DNA from: Marisediminicola sp040546025 | GTDB lineage: Bacteria > Actinomycetota > Actinomycetes > Actinomycetales > Microbacteriaceae | Length of the DNA stretch: 64,000 nucleotides | Direction of reading: 5' to 3' | NCBI RefSeq assembly: GCF_040546025.1 | Contig: NZ_JBEPNA010000001.1 | Span: forward strand, 434,001 to 498,000 | Part shown: positions 41,429 through 49,618 of the stretch, piece after piece | Layout of the letters: each line of letters starts with the position of its first letter | Position numbering within the stretch: position 1 is the stretch's first letter | Translations under genes and position numbers: made by a program | The notes under the pieces: model-generated | Told to the model about the DNA's origin: nothing | Database searches by the model: none | What the model saw: the letters and a program-made list of their open reading frames with translations, nothing else

Positions 41429-43921
41429 GTGGAAATCACCGTAGTCAAGCGCAACGGACAGCGTGAGCCGTATGACGCGAACAAGATCAACCTCGCAATC
41501 GAGCACGCGACAACCGGACTCGACGACAACATCGCGTGGGTCACGCAGATCGCGTCCGAGCTGGAAATCACCCTGTTCGACGGCATCACGACGCAGCAGC
41601 TCGACGAGGCCGTCATCCAGGTCGCGCTGCAGAACGTCAAGGACGACCCGGCGTTCGACACGGTCGCCGCCCGCCTGCTGCTGAAGACCATCTACAAGCG
41701 CGTTCTCGGCGACTACGAGTCGGCCGAGCAGCTCAAGTTCCTGCACGCCTCGCACTTCGCCGCGAACATCAGCCGCGGCGTCGAGGAGAAGCTCCTCGAC
41801 TCCCGCCTCGTCGAGATGTTCGACCTCGAGAAGCTCAGCCAGGCTCTCGAGCCCGCGCACGACGAGCTGCTCAAGTACATCGGCGTCGTCACCCTCAACA
41901 ACCGCTACGGCATCAAGGGTCGCAACGGCGACGCCCTCGAGGTGCCGCAGTACTTCTGGATGCGCATCGCGATGGGCCTCTCGCTCAACGAGGCGAACCC
42001 CACCGAGCACGCCATCGCGTTCTACGAGAAGATGTCGACCCTCGAGTACCTCGCGGCCGGATCCACCCTCGTCAACGCGGGCACGATCTACCCGCAGCTC
42101 GCGAACTGCTTCGTCATGGAAATGCAAGACGACATGGAGCACATCGCCAAGACCACTCGCGACGTGATGTGGCTCACCAAGGGCACCGGCGGCATCGGCC
42201 TCTCGGTCACCAAGCTGCGCGCGCAGGGATCCCCGATCCGTTCGAATAACACCACCTCGACGGGCCCTATCCCGTTCATGCACACGATCGACTCGATCCT
42301 GCGCGCGGTCAGCCGCGGCGGCAAGAAGTTCGGTGCGCTGTGCTTCTACATCGAGAACTGGCACCTCGACTTCCCCGAGTTCCTCGACCTGCGCCAGAAC
42401 TCCGGAGACCCGTACCGCCGCACCCGCACCGCGAACACCGCGGTCTGGATCAGCGACGAGTTCATGAAGCGTGTGCAGAACGACGACGACTGGTACCTCT
42501 TCGACCCGCTCGAGGTCAGCGACCTCAACGAGCTGTACGGCAAGGAATTCTCGACGCGCTACAACGAATACGTCGCCCTCGCCGACGCCGGGCAGATGCG
42601 CATGTACAAGCGCATCACCGCACGTGAGCAGTTCAAGTCGATCCTCATCTCGCTCCAGACGACCTCGCACCCGTGGCTCACCTGGAAGGACACGATCAAC
42701 AACCGTGCCCTCAACAACAACACCGGCACGATCCACCTGTCCAACCTGTGCACCGAGATCACCCTGCCCCAGGACGAGGACAACGTCTCGGTCTGCAACC
42801 TGGCCTCGATCAACCTGTCGCGGCACATGCGCGATCTTGAGGCGGGCGGATTGGCCGTCGACTTCAAGAAGATCGAGGAGAGCGCCCGTCTCGCGATTCG
42901 CCAGCTCGACAACCTCATCGACATCACCCGTTCCTCGGTCAAGGAGGCGGACTTCTCCAACGAGCAGAACCGCGCTGTCGGCCTTGGCGTCATGGGCTTC
43001 ACCGACATCGTCGAGAAGCTCGGCTTCAGCTACGAGAGCGAAGCCTCCTACGACCTGGTCGACGAGATCATGGAGCACGTGTCGTACGCGGCGATCGACG
43101 AGAGCGCCAACCTCGCCCGCGAGCGCGGTTCGTACCCGAACTTCGAGGGCTCCGGCTGGTCGAAGGGAATGGTGCCGATCGACAGCATCGCGTCGACCGA
43201 GGCCGACCGCGGCATGGCGATCAAGGTCAACCGCACGACCCGCCTCGACTGGGACGCCCTGCGCGAGAAGGTCAAGGGCGGCATGCGCAACGCGACCCTC
43301 ATGGCCATCGCACCGACCGCATCCATCGGCCTCGTCGCCGGCACCACGCCGGGCCTCGACCCGCAGTTCTCGCAGATCTTCAGCCGCGCGACCTCGAACG
43401 GCAAGTTCCTCGAGGTCAACCGCAACCTCGTGGCCGACCTGCAGGAGCTGGGTATCTGGGACTCGACGCGCGAGACGATCCTGCGCAGCCAGGGCGACAT
43501 CCAGAACATCGACGCGATCCCCGACAACGTCAAGGCGACGTACAAGACGAGTTTCCAGCTCTCCCCGTACGCGTTCATCGAGGTTGCGGCCCGTGCGCAG
43601 AAGTGGATCGACCAGGCCATCAGCCGCAACATGTACCTCGAGACGCGCGACCTCGGCGACATGATGGACATCTACTTCGCAGCGTGGGAACGCGGCGTGA
43701 AGACCACCTACTACCTGCACATGAAGCCGCGCCACACGGCGGAGCAGTCGACGGTCAAGGTCAACAAGTCGGAGTCGATCGGCACGGGGCCCCGCAAGGG
43801 CTTCGGCGCCTCGTCGACCCCGGCCGGCGTGCCGATCGAGGCGGCAGCAGCCCCGGTCGTGGCGGAGCCCGCCCCGTCGGCGCCCCGCAAGGGCTTCGGC
43901 TTCGGAAAGTCGGGCAACTGA
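41429..43921 (+). CDS. nrdA: Ribonucleoside-diphosphate reductase alpha subunit, lacking its C-terminal Cys pair
   Basis: An 830-residue class I catalytic subunit. An ATP-cone (residues ~1-90, ITVVKRNGQREPYDANKINLA) binds the allosteric nucleotide. The active site is complete: Cys in LANCFVM, NLCTEI with Cys441 and the adjacent Asn/Glu, the second redox Cys in VSVCNLAS, and the radical-transfer pair Tyr761-Tyr762 (TTYYLHMKP). After that the protein runs ~70 residues of linker containing PRKGFG twice and stops with no cysteine. Class I alphas need a C-terminal Cys pair to re-reduce the active site. A tiny reading frame ending CDSCQ begins on the stop codon. The GTG start at 41429 has AAGGGAG 5 nt upstream; an in-frame ATG at 41384 lacks one. 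Confidence 0.93.
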   Translation: MEITVVKRNGQREPYDANKINLAIEHATTGLDDNIAWVTQIASELEITLFDGITTQQLDEAVIQVALQNVKDDPAFDTVAARLLLKTIYKRVLGDYESAEQLKFLHASHFAANISRGVEEKLLDSRLVEMFDLEKLSQALEPAHDELLKYIGVVTLNNRYGIKGRNGDALEVPQYFWMRIAMGLSLNEANPTEHAIAFYEKMSTLEYLAAGSTLVNAGTIYPQLANCFVMEMQDDMEHIAKTTRDVMWLTKGTGGIGLSVTKLRAQGSPIRSNNTTSTGPIPFMHTIDSILRAVSRGGKKFGALCFYIENWHLDFPEFLDLRQNSGDPYRRTRTANTAVWISDEFMKRVQNDDDWYLFDPLEVSDLNELYGKEFSTRYNEYVALADAGQMRMYKRITAREQFKSILISLQTTSHPWLTWKDTINNRALNNNTGTIHLSNLCTEITLPQDEDNVSVCNLASINLSRHMRDLEAGGLAVDFKKIEESARLAIRQLDNLIDITRSSVKEADFSNEQNRAVGLGVMGFTDIVEKLGFSYESEASYDLVDEIMEHVSYAAIDESANLARERGSYPNFEGSGWSKGMVPIDSIASTEADRGMAIKVNRTTRLDWDALREKVKGGMRNATLMAIAPTASIGLVAGTTPGLDPQFSQIFSRATSNGKFLEVNRNLVADLQELGIWDSTRETILRSQGDIQNIDAIPDNVKATYKTSFQLSPYAFIEVAARAQKWIDQAISRNMYLETRDLGDMMDIYFAAWERGVKTTYYLHMKPRHTAEQSTVKVNKSESIGTGPRKGFGASSTPAGVPIEAAAAPVVAEPAPSAPRKGFGFGKSGN

Positions 43922-43992
43922 TGAACGAGCAATTCCAGTACGAAGTTCCGGTCGACCCGATGGACGACCTCCAGTGCGACAGCTGCCAGTAG
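43921..43992 (+). CDS. 23-residue peptide ending CDSCQ, probable detached C-terminal tail of NrdA
   Basis: The ATG shares one base with the nrdA TGA (TGATG), ideal for termination-reinitiation. The peptide has an acidic stretch DPMDDLQ followed by CDSCQ (Cys19 and Cys22) at the very end. Many class I alpha subunits finish in a CxxC-type sequence that shuttles electrons from thioredoxin or glutaredoxin to the active site, and this peptide looks like that tail in the -1 frame relative to nrdA. It may be a separate redox peptide, a product of frameshifting, or the sign of an indel in the linker. I see no strong slippery heptamer before the stop (the sequence is TTCGGAAAGTCGGG). Confidence 0.6.
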   Translation: MNEQFQYEVPVDPMDDLQCDSCQ

Positions 43993-44061
43993 TACTCACC
44001 GCAGCGGTCCGCATCGCACCACTTACCGTCGAATCACAGATCCAGAAGGAAGACTAGAGCA

Positions 44062-45054
44062 ATGGGCATTCTCGGCACCGGCCTCCAGGAGGGGCTGCTC
44101 CTCAAACCAATCCGCTACCAGTGGGCCATGGACCTGTACGACCAGGCCGTCGCGAACACCTGGTTCCCGAACGAGATCCAGCTCGGCGAGGACATCGCCG
44201 ACTTCAAGAAGATGACCGACGAGGAGCGCCACGCCGTCACCTTCCTGATGAGCTACTTCAACCCGAACGAGCTCCTCGTCAACAAGGCGCTCGCCTTCGG
44301 CGTGTACCCCTACGTCAACGCCGCCGAGTGCAGCCTGTACCTCGCGAAGCAGATGTGGGAAGAGGCCAACCACTGCATGTCGTTCGAGTACGTGCTCGAG
44401 ACCTTCCCGATCGACCGTGAGGCCGCCTATGCCTCGCACGTCGAGATCCCGTCGATGGCGAAGAAGGAGGAGTTCGAGGTCAAGTACATCCGTCGGATGA
44501 CCGAGAACACGCTCGACATCACCACCACCGAGGGCAAGAAGGACTTCGTCCGCAACCTCGTCGCGTACAACGTCATCCTCGAGGGCATCTGGTTCTATTC
44601 GGGCTTCATGGTGGCGCTGAGCTTCCGCCAGCGCAACCTGCTGCGCAACTTCGGTTCGCTCATGGACTGGGTGGTGCGGGACGAGTCGCTTCACCTCAAG
44701 TTCGGCATCAACTTGATCCTCACGGTTCTCGAAGAGAACGAAGACCTCCAGACCGAGGAATTCGCCGCCGAGATCAAGCAGATGATCCTCGACGCCGTCG
44801 CGCTCGAAGAGGAGTACAACCGGGACCTGCTGCCCGGCGGCATCCTCGGACTCAACTCGAACTACATCAACCAGTACGTGAAGTACCTGGCGGACCGCCG
44901 GCTCGAGGAGCTCGGCTTCGAGCCGGAGTACAACGTGACCAACCCGGCGAAGTGGATGGCCGCAGCGAACGACACGCTGCAGCTCGTCAACTTCTTCGAG
45001 TCGACCAACACGTCGTACGAGTCGAACGCGTCGGCCACGGTCGCCGCACGCTGA
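44062..45054 (+). CDS. nrdB: Ribonucleoside-diphosphate reductase beta subunit without radical tyrosine (class Ic/Id-like)
   Basis: A 330-residue ferritin-like radical-generating subunit. Metal ligands can be placed at Glu70 (FNPNELLVN), Glu101 and His104 (WEEANH), Glu174 (VILEG), and Glu208 and His211 (RDESLH). Two differences from class Ia are clear: the first ligand is Glu rather than Asp, and the residue seven after Glu101, which carries the tyrosyl radical in class Ia, is Phe108 (CMSF). The same Phe and Glu changes define the Chlamydia class Ic enzyme with a Mn/Fe cofactor; dimanganese class Id enzymes also lack the Tyr. The metal therefore cannot be decided from sequence. GAAGGAAGA upstream is the ribosome binding site. 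It is co-transcribed with nrdA. Confidence 0.93.
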   Translation: MGILGTGLQEGLLLKPIRYQWAMDLYDQAVANTWFPNEIQLGEDIADFKKMTDEERHAVTFLMSYFNPNELLVNKALAFGVYPYVNAAECSLYLAKQMWEEANHCMSFEYVLETFPIDREAAYASHVEIPSMAKKEEFEVKYIRRMTENTLDITTTEGKKDFVRNLVAYNVILEGIWFYSGFMVALSFRQRNLLRNFGSLMDWVVRDESLHLKFGINLILTVLEENEDLQTEEFAAEIKQMILDAVALEEEYNRDLLPGGILGLNSNYINQYVKYLADRRLEELGFEPEYNVTNPAKWMAAANDTLQLVNFFESTNTSYESNASATVAAR

Positions 45055-45069
45055 GAACGCCCAATCACG

Positions 45070-45103
45070 ACGCCCCCGGGTGGCTTCGGCATCCCGGGGG
45101 CGT
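45070..45103 (+). terminator. Terminator after nrdB
   Basis: ACGCCCCCGGG and CCCGGGGGCGT form a perfect 11-bp stem with a 12-nt loop, starting 16 nt after the nrdB stop. It is followed by TGGTG rather than a T tract, as often seen for strong GC-rich actinobacterial terminators. Confidence 0.75.
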
Positions 45104-45173
45104 TGGTGCGCCCGGCGCCACCGCTACCGGAACGCGCCCGACTCTGACACCCTGAATCGACGAGGGGAGCCAG

Positions 45174-45683
45174 ATGGACGCGAGGGAATCAGCGCCGGTG
45201 ATCGTCGGTGTGGTCCACGACCAGCCGGATGCCGTGGTGCTCAGCGCCGTCGAGTTCGCGCGGCGCTTCGGCGCAGAGCTCGTCTGCGCGAGCGTCGACC
45301 GCGGGCGGTACACCGTGCAGGAGCGCGAGGACGGCTCGGTCGCCTCGCTGCCGATCGACCCCGACCTGCCCGACCTCGCGGTGGAGGAGTTCCCCGAGGA
45401 GCTCGAGCGCCACCTCGCAACGCTGCTCCAGAACCGCGGCGTGCGCTGGTCGACCCGGATGCTCGCGGGCGATCCCGCGCACGCGCTCGGCCGACTCGCC
45501 GACCGGCTCGACGCGGCCATGATCGTCGTCGGAACACGCGAGGCCGGCCTGCGCGGCAGCATCCAGGAGCTGCTCACCGGGTCGGTCGCGGCGCACCTGG
45601 CGCACCGGCAGCACCGGCCCGTCGTCGTGATCCCGCTCGATCCGGTGCCGATCGACCGCGAGCTGCCCTGGGAGCAGGGCTGA
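45174..45683 (+). CDS. Universal stress protein family (UspA-like)
   Basis: A 169-residue single-domain Usp. It has the opening strand VIVGVVHDQPDAVVLSAVEFARRFGAELVCASV, then VVGTREAGLRGSIQELLTGSVAAHLAHRQHRPVVVIP, which gives the ATP-binding G-2x-G-9x-GS pattern in slightly altered form. The loop between is longer and more acidic than in UspA. The ATG has GAGGGGAG as ribosome binding site. It is convergent with the SulP transporter gene. Its trigger is unknown. Confidence 0.87.
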   Translation: MDARESAPVIVGVVHDQPDAVVLSAVEFARRFGAELVCASVDRGRYTVQEREDGSVASLPIDPDLPDLAVEEFPEELERHLATLLQNRGVRWSTRMLAGDPAHALGRLADRLDAAMIVVGTREAGLRGSIQELLTGSVAAHLAHRQHRPVVVIPLDPVPIDRELPWEQG

Positions 45684-45695
45684 GCCGGCTCCGAC

Positions 45696-47216
45696 TCAGT
45701 GCCCGGCGCCCAGCTGGCCGCCGAGACGCGCATGAATCGAGGTGCTTGCCTCGTTCAGGCCCATGATGACGGCACGTTTGCCGTGCTGCTCGTACTTGGT
45801 GGTGATGGCGTCGAGCGCGGCGACGGTCGAGGCGTCCCAGATGTGCGAGTTCGACATGTCTATGACAACCCGTTCCTGGTCGTCGGCGTACTCGAACTGC
45901 GTCGTCAGGTCGTTGCTCGAGGCGAAGAACAGCTCGCCCGTCACAACGTAGTACGCGGTCGGCACGGTTTCGCCCTCGGGTACCGTGCGCTCCACCGAGA
46001 CGAAGTGCGCGACGCGCCGGGCGAAGAGCACCATCGCGAGGATGACCCCGGCGATCACGCCGATTGCGAGGTTGTGGGTGATCACGACGATGACGACGGT
46101 GGCAACCATGACGCCGGTCTCGCTCTTCGGCATCCGCTTCAGGGTCGAGGGGCGGATGCTGTGCCAGTCGAGCGTTGCGACGGAAACCATGATCATCACC
46201 GCGACGAGCGCCGCCATCGGGATGATCGACACGACGTCGCCAAGTCCGACCACGAGGATCAGCAGGAACACCCCGGCGAGGAAGGTCGAGATGCGGGTGC
46301 GCGCACCCGACGCCTTCACGTTGATCATGGTCTGGCCGATAATCGCGCATCCGCCCATGCCGCCGAACAGGCCGGAGAGCATGTTCGCGACACCCTGGCC
46401 CCACGCCTCGCGGGTCTTGCGGGAATGCGTATCGGTGATCTCGTCGACGAGCTTCGCGGTCATGAGCGACTCGAGAAGCCCGACGAGCGCCATCGCGAGG
46501 GCGTAGGGCGCGATGATCTGGAACGTCTCCCAGTTGAGCGGCACGTCGGGGATGAACAGCTCGGGCAGGCTCCGCGGCAGCTCGCCCTGGTCGCCAACGG
46601 TGGGAACGGCGATCGCCATCGTGACGACGGCGACCGTGATGAGCACGATTGCGACGAGCGGGGCGGGCACGACCTTGGTCAGTCGCGGCATGACGACCAT
46701 GATGAGGATGCCGACCGCGACGAGCGGGTAGACGAGCCACGGAACCCCGATGAGGTGGGGGAGCTGGGCTGTGAAGATAAGGATCGCGAGCGCATTGACG
46801 AACCCGACCATGACACTGCGGGGGATGAAGCGCATGAGCTTCGCGACGCCGATGACGCCGAGCACCACCTGGAAGATGCCAGCGAGGATCACCGTGGCGA
46901 TGAAGTACTCCATACCGTACTCGCGGGCCACGGGCGCGATGACGAGGGCGATCGCGCCGGTCGCCGCGGTGATCATCGCGGGCCTGCCGCCGAGGAAGGC
47001 GATCGACACGGCCATGACGAACGAGGAGAACAGTCCCACCCGGGGGTCCACTCCGGCGATGATCGAGAACGAGATCGCCTCAGGGATGAGTGCCATGGCG
47101 ACCACGAGGCCGGCGAGCACCTCGCGGGTGAGCAGGCGCGGCGTGCGCAGCGCGGTCATCACCGACGGGTCGGCCCGGTAGCGGTCGGGCGCGTCGGTCT
47201 TCTGGGCAATGGCCAT
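45696..47216 (-). CDS. SulP family inorganic anion transporter with STAS domain
   Basis: A 506-residue secondary transporter of the SLC26/SulP family. It has ~12-14 membrane segments with the family motif EVLAGLVVAMALIPEAISFSIIAGVDPRVGL in helix 1 and GLFGGMGGCAIIGQTMINVKASGARTR. The C-terminal STAS domain lies at ~410-500 (ERVVIDMSNSHIWDASTVAALD). Substrates in the family are sulfate, bicarbonate or dicarboxylates; the short form next to a MerR regulator is often called a bicarbonate/sulfate carrier, but this is not proven. The ATG has GGAG 8 nt upstream. A perfect palindrome lies in the divergent promoter region. Confidence 0.92.
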   Translation of the reverse strand: MAIAQKTDAPDRYRADPSVMTALRTPRLLTREVLAGLVVAMALIPEAISFSIIAGVDPRVGLFSSFVMAVSIAFLGGRPAMITAATGAIALVIAPVAREYGMEYFIATVILAGIFQVVLGVIGVAKLMRFIPRSVMVGFVNALAILIFTAQLPHLIGVPWLVYPLVAVGILIMVVMPRLTKVVPAPLVAIVLITVAVVTMAIAVPTVGDQGELPRSLPELFIPDVPLNWETFQIIAPYALAMALVGLLESLMTAKLVDEITDTHSRKTREAWGQGVANMLSGLFGGMGGCAIIGQTMINVKASGARTRISTFLAGVFLLILVVGLGDVVSIIPMAALVAVMIMVSVATLDWHSIRPSTLKRMPKSETGVMVATVVIVVITHNLAIGVIAGVILAMVLFARRVAHFVSVERTVPEGETVPTAYYVVTGELFFASSNDLTTQFEYADDQERVVIDMSNSHIWDASTVAALDAITTKYEQHGKRAVIMGLNEASTSIHARLGGQLGAGH

Positions 47217-47326
47217 GGGAGTCTCCAGTAACGAGAGGGGATGCCGGGTGGGATGGGCGTCGCGCGCAGCGTTACGCGGAGAATGGGGGGACGACGGGCG
47301 CGCGGCCGGTCGTCATTCCGAACTCT

Positions 47327-47342
47327 ACCCTAACGTTAGGGT
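47327..47342. promoter_or_regulatory. Palindromic MerR-type operator between sulP and merR genes
   Basis: ACCCTAACGTTAGGGT is a perfect 16-bp palindrome, 28 bp before the MerR-type ATG and 111 bp from the SulP ATG. Its TAACGTTA core and symmetric arms resemble targets of MerR-family regulators, which bind dyads inside stretched promoter spacers. Confidence 0.75.
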
Positions 47343-47369
47343 TGGAAGCGAAGCGGCCGAAAGGACAAC

Positions 47370-47849
47370 ATGAGCGCGGATGTCCGCCCCGAAACGATGC
47401 ACATCGGCGAGCTCGCCGAGAAGACCGGCCTGTCGCTGCGCACAATTCGCCACTACGACGACGTGGGCCTGCTCAAGGCATCCGGTCGAACGGAGGGCGG
47501 ATTCCGGCTCTACAACCAGGACGACCTGACCCGGCTCATGCTCATCCGGCGCATGAAGCCGCTCGGGTTCTCGCTCGAGGAAATGACCGATCTGCTCGGC
47601 GTCATTGACACGCTGCAGGCAGGCGCACCGGGTTCCGGTAGCCTAGAGGTACGTTCCCGGTTGGATCGCTTCATCGATCAGGCCGCCGAACGCAGGCAGA
47701 CGCTCGAGAGACAGCTCGAGATGGCCGACGAGTTCCTGGCACTTCTCCGCCGCCAACAGGCAGCGCGCGATCCGATCGCGACGCGCGCATTGGCCCAGAT
47801 CGGCCCCGGGCGGTTCGACGCCGCCCCCACAAACCCCGCAGTGCAATAA
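47370..47849 (+). CDS. MerR family transcriptional regulator
   Basis: A 159-residue protein with the MerR DNA-binding domain (MHIGELAEKTGLSLRTIRHYDDVGLLKASGRTEGGFRLYN, then RLMLIRRMKPLGFSLEEM) and a dimerisation helix at ~95-140. The C-terminus has no cysteine, so it is unlikely to be a metal or redox sensor of the classic type. AAAGGA 5 nt before the ATG is the ribosome binding site. Its divergent position and the shared palindrome suggest control of the SulP gene and of itself. Confidence 0.92.
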   Translation: MSADVRPETMHIGELAEKTGLSLRTIRHYDDVGLLKASGRTEGGFRLYNQDDLTRLMLIRRMKPLGFSLEEMTDLLGVIDTLQAGAPGSGSLEVRSRLDRFIDQAAERRQTLERQLEMADEFLALLRRQQAARDPIATRALAQIGPGRFDAAPTNPAVQ

Positions 47850-47901
47850 GGCCCGCGACAAGCCATGAGGCGTCGGGCAGACAATCCAAGAAACGAGCAC
47901 C

Positions 47902-49590
47902 ATGATCAACCACCACCACCTCGACCTGCCGTCACCGCCGAAGCTGCCCAAGGGGGGCCTCCGGGTCACCCCGCTCGGCGGGCTCGGCGAGATCGGCCGC
48001 AACATGACCGTGTTCGAGCACCAGGGCAAGCTCCTCATCGTCGACTGTGGGGTGCTGTTCCCCGAGGACAACCAGCCCGGCATCAACGTGATCCTGCCCG
48101 ACTTCAGCTCGATCAGGCACCGCCTCAACGACATCGTCGCGATCGTGCTCACCCACGGGCACGAGGACCACATCGGCGGCGTGCCGCACCTCATCAAGGA
48201 ACGCAAGAACATCCCCGTGGTGGGCTCCAAGCTCACCCTGGCGTTCGTCGGCGCGAAGTTCCAGGAGGAGCGGCTGTCGCCCCCCGTCGTCGAGGTCGTC
48301 GCGGGCGAGAAGCGCTCGTTCGGACCGTTCGACCTCGAGTTCGTCGCCGTGAACCACTCCATCCCCGACGGTCTCGCGATCGCGATCCGCACCGAGGCCG
48401 GCCTCGTGCTGCACACGGGCGACTTCAAGATGGACCAGTTCCCGCTCGACAAGCGCATCACCGACCTCGGTGCCTTCGCCCGTCTCGCCGAGGAGGGTGT
48501 CGACCTCTTCCTCACCGACTCGACCAACGCCGAGGTGCCCGGATTCACGACCTCGGAAGAGGACATCCGGCCGGCCATCGACGCGGTGTTCCGCACCTCG
48601 CCGCGACGCATCGTCGTGTCGAGCTTCGCGAGCCACGTGCACCGGATCCAGCAGGTGCTGGATGCCGCCGTCAAGAACGACCGCAAGGTCGCGTTCGTCG
48701 GCCGGTCGATGGTGCGCAACATGGGGATCGCCTCCGACCTCGGCTACCTCAACGTGCCCAAGGGCCTCGTCGTCGACCTCAAGACCCTCGAGAAGCTCCC
48801 CGACGACAAGATGGTGCTCGTCTGCACCGGCTCGCAGGGCGAGCCGATGGCGGCCCTGTCTCGCATGGCCAACCGCGAGCACATCATCGAGATCGGCGAC
48901 GGCGACACCGTGCTGCTCGCGAGCTCGCTCATCCCCGGCAACGAGAACGCGATCTACCGCGTCATCAACGGGCTCATCCGCTGGGGTGCGAACGTCGTGC
49001 ACAAGGGCAACGCGAAGGTGCACGTCTCGGGCCACGCGAGTGCCGGCGAGCTCGTCTACTGCTACAACATCGTCAAGCCCAAGAACGTGATGCCCGTTCA
49101 TGGCGAGTGGCGCCACCTCACCGCGAACGCCGAGCTCGCCGTGCGCACCGGCGTTCCGGAGGACCGTGTGATCATCGCGGAGGACGGCGTCGTCGTCGAC
49201 CTCGTGAACGGCCGAGCGTCGATCGTCGGCAAGGTCAAGGCGGACCTCGTGTTCGTCGATGGCATGTCGATCGGCGTGGCCTCGGAGGAGGCGCTGAGCG
49301 ACCGCCGGATGCTCGCCGAAGACGGCGCGATCACGATCCTCGGCATCCTCGACACCAAGACGGGCCTGCTCGCCGAGCCGATCGAGTTCTTCGCGCGCGG
49401 ATTCGCGCACGACGACGAGTGGATCCGCGGCGCGACGAAGGCGATCGACGACGCGATGGTGGCGGCGAACCAGAGCAAGCGCGTCGACGGTGCGGCGCTC
49501 GAGCTGCTGCTGACCCGCACAATGAACCGCTGGATGCAGCGCAAGTACCGCCGCACGCCCGTGATCACGTCGATCGTCGTCGACGCCTGA
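47902..49590 (+). CDS. rnj: Ribonuclease J
   Basis: A 562-residue metallo-beta-lactamase/beta-CASP ribonuclease with 5'-3' exo- and endonuclease activity in mRNA decay and rRNA maturation. Visible features are the N-terminal VTPLGGLGEIGRNMTVFE, the zinc motif HGHEDHIGG, NHSIPDGLAIAI, LHTGDFKMD, LTDSTNAE, the beta-CASP domain with SSFASHVHRI, and CTGSQGEP. The C-terminal domain is complete. In many actinobacteria rnj follows dapA; here it follows a MerR gene and precedes prfC, so the arrangement differs. A GAGC lies before the ATG; the Shine-Dalgarno is weak. Confidence 0.96.
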   Translation: MINHHHLDLPSPPKLPKGGLRVTPLGGLGEIGRNMTVFEHQGKLLIVDCGVLFPEDNQPGINVILPDFSSIRHRLNDIVAIVLTHGHEDHIGGVPHLIKERKNIPVVGSKLTLAFVGAKFQEERLSPPVVEVVAGEKRSFGPFDLEFVAVNHSIPDGLAIAIRTEAGLVLHTGDFKMDQFPLDKRITDLGAFARLAEEGVDLFLTDSTNAEVPGFTTSEEDIRPAIDAVFRTSPRRIVVSSFASHVHRIQQVLDAAVKNDRKVAFVGRSMVRNMGIASDLGYLNVPKGLVVDLKTLEKLPDDKMVLVCTGSQGEPMAALSRMANREHIIEIGDGDTVLLASSLIPGNENAIYRVINGLIRWGANVVHKGNAKVHVSGHASAGELVYCYNIVKPKNVMPVHGEWRHLTANAELAVRTGVPEDRVIIAEDGVVVDLVNGRASIVGKVKADLVFVDGMSIGVASEEALSDRRMLAEDGAITILGILDTKTGLLAEPIEFFARGFAHDDEWIRGATKAIDDAMVAANQSKRVDGAALELLLTRTMNRWMQRKYRRTPVITSIVVDA

Positions 49591-49618
49591 TCCGAGAGGG
49601 TACAACGGGAGAGCACAC

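Noticed and set aside
43890..43925. Programmed -1 frameshift joining nrdA to the CDSCQ frame
   Set aside because: No X-XXY-YYZ slippery heptamer or clear downstream stem was seen. Reinitiation at TGATG fits better, though frameshifting is not excluded.
41372..44014. Minus-strand open frame of ~880 codons opposite nrdA
   Set aside because: The product has no recognisable domain and nrdA on the plus strand is unambiguous. A codon-bias shadow.
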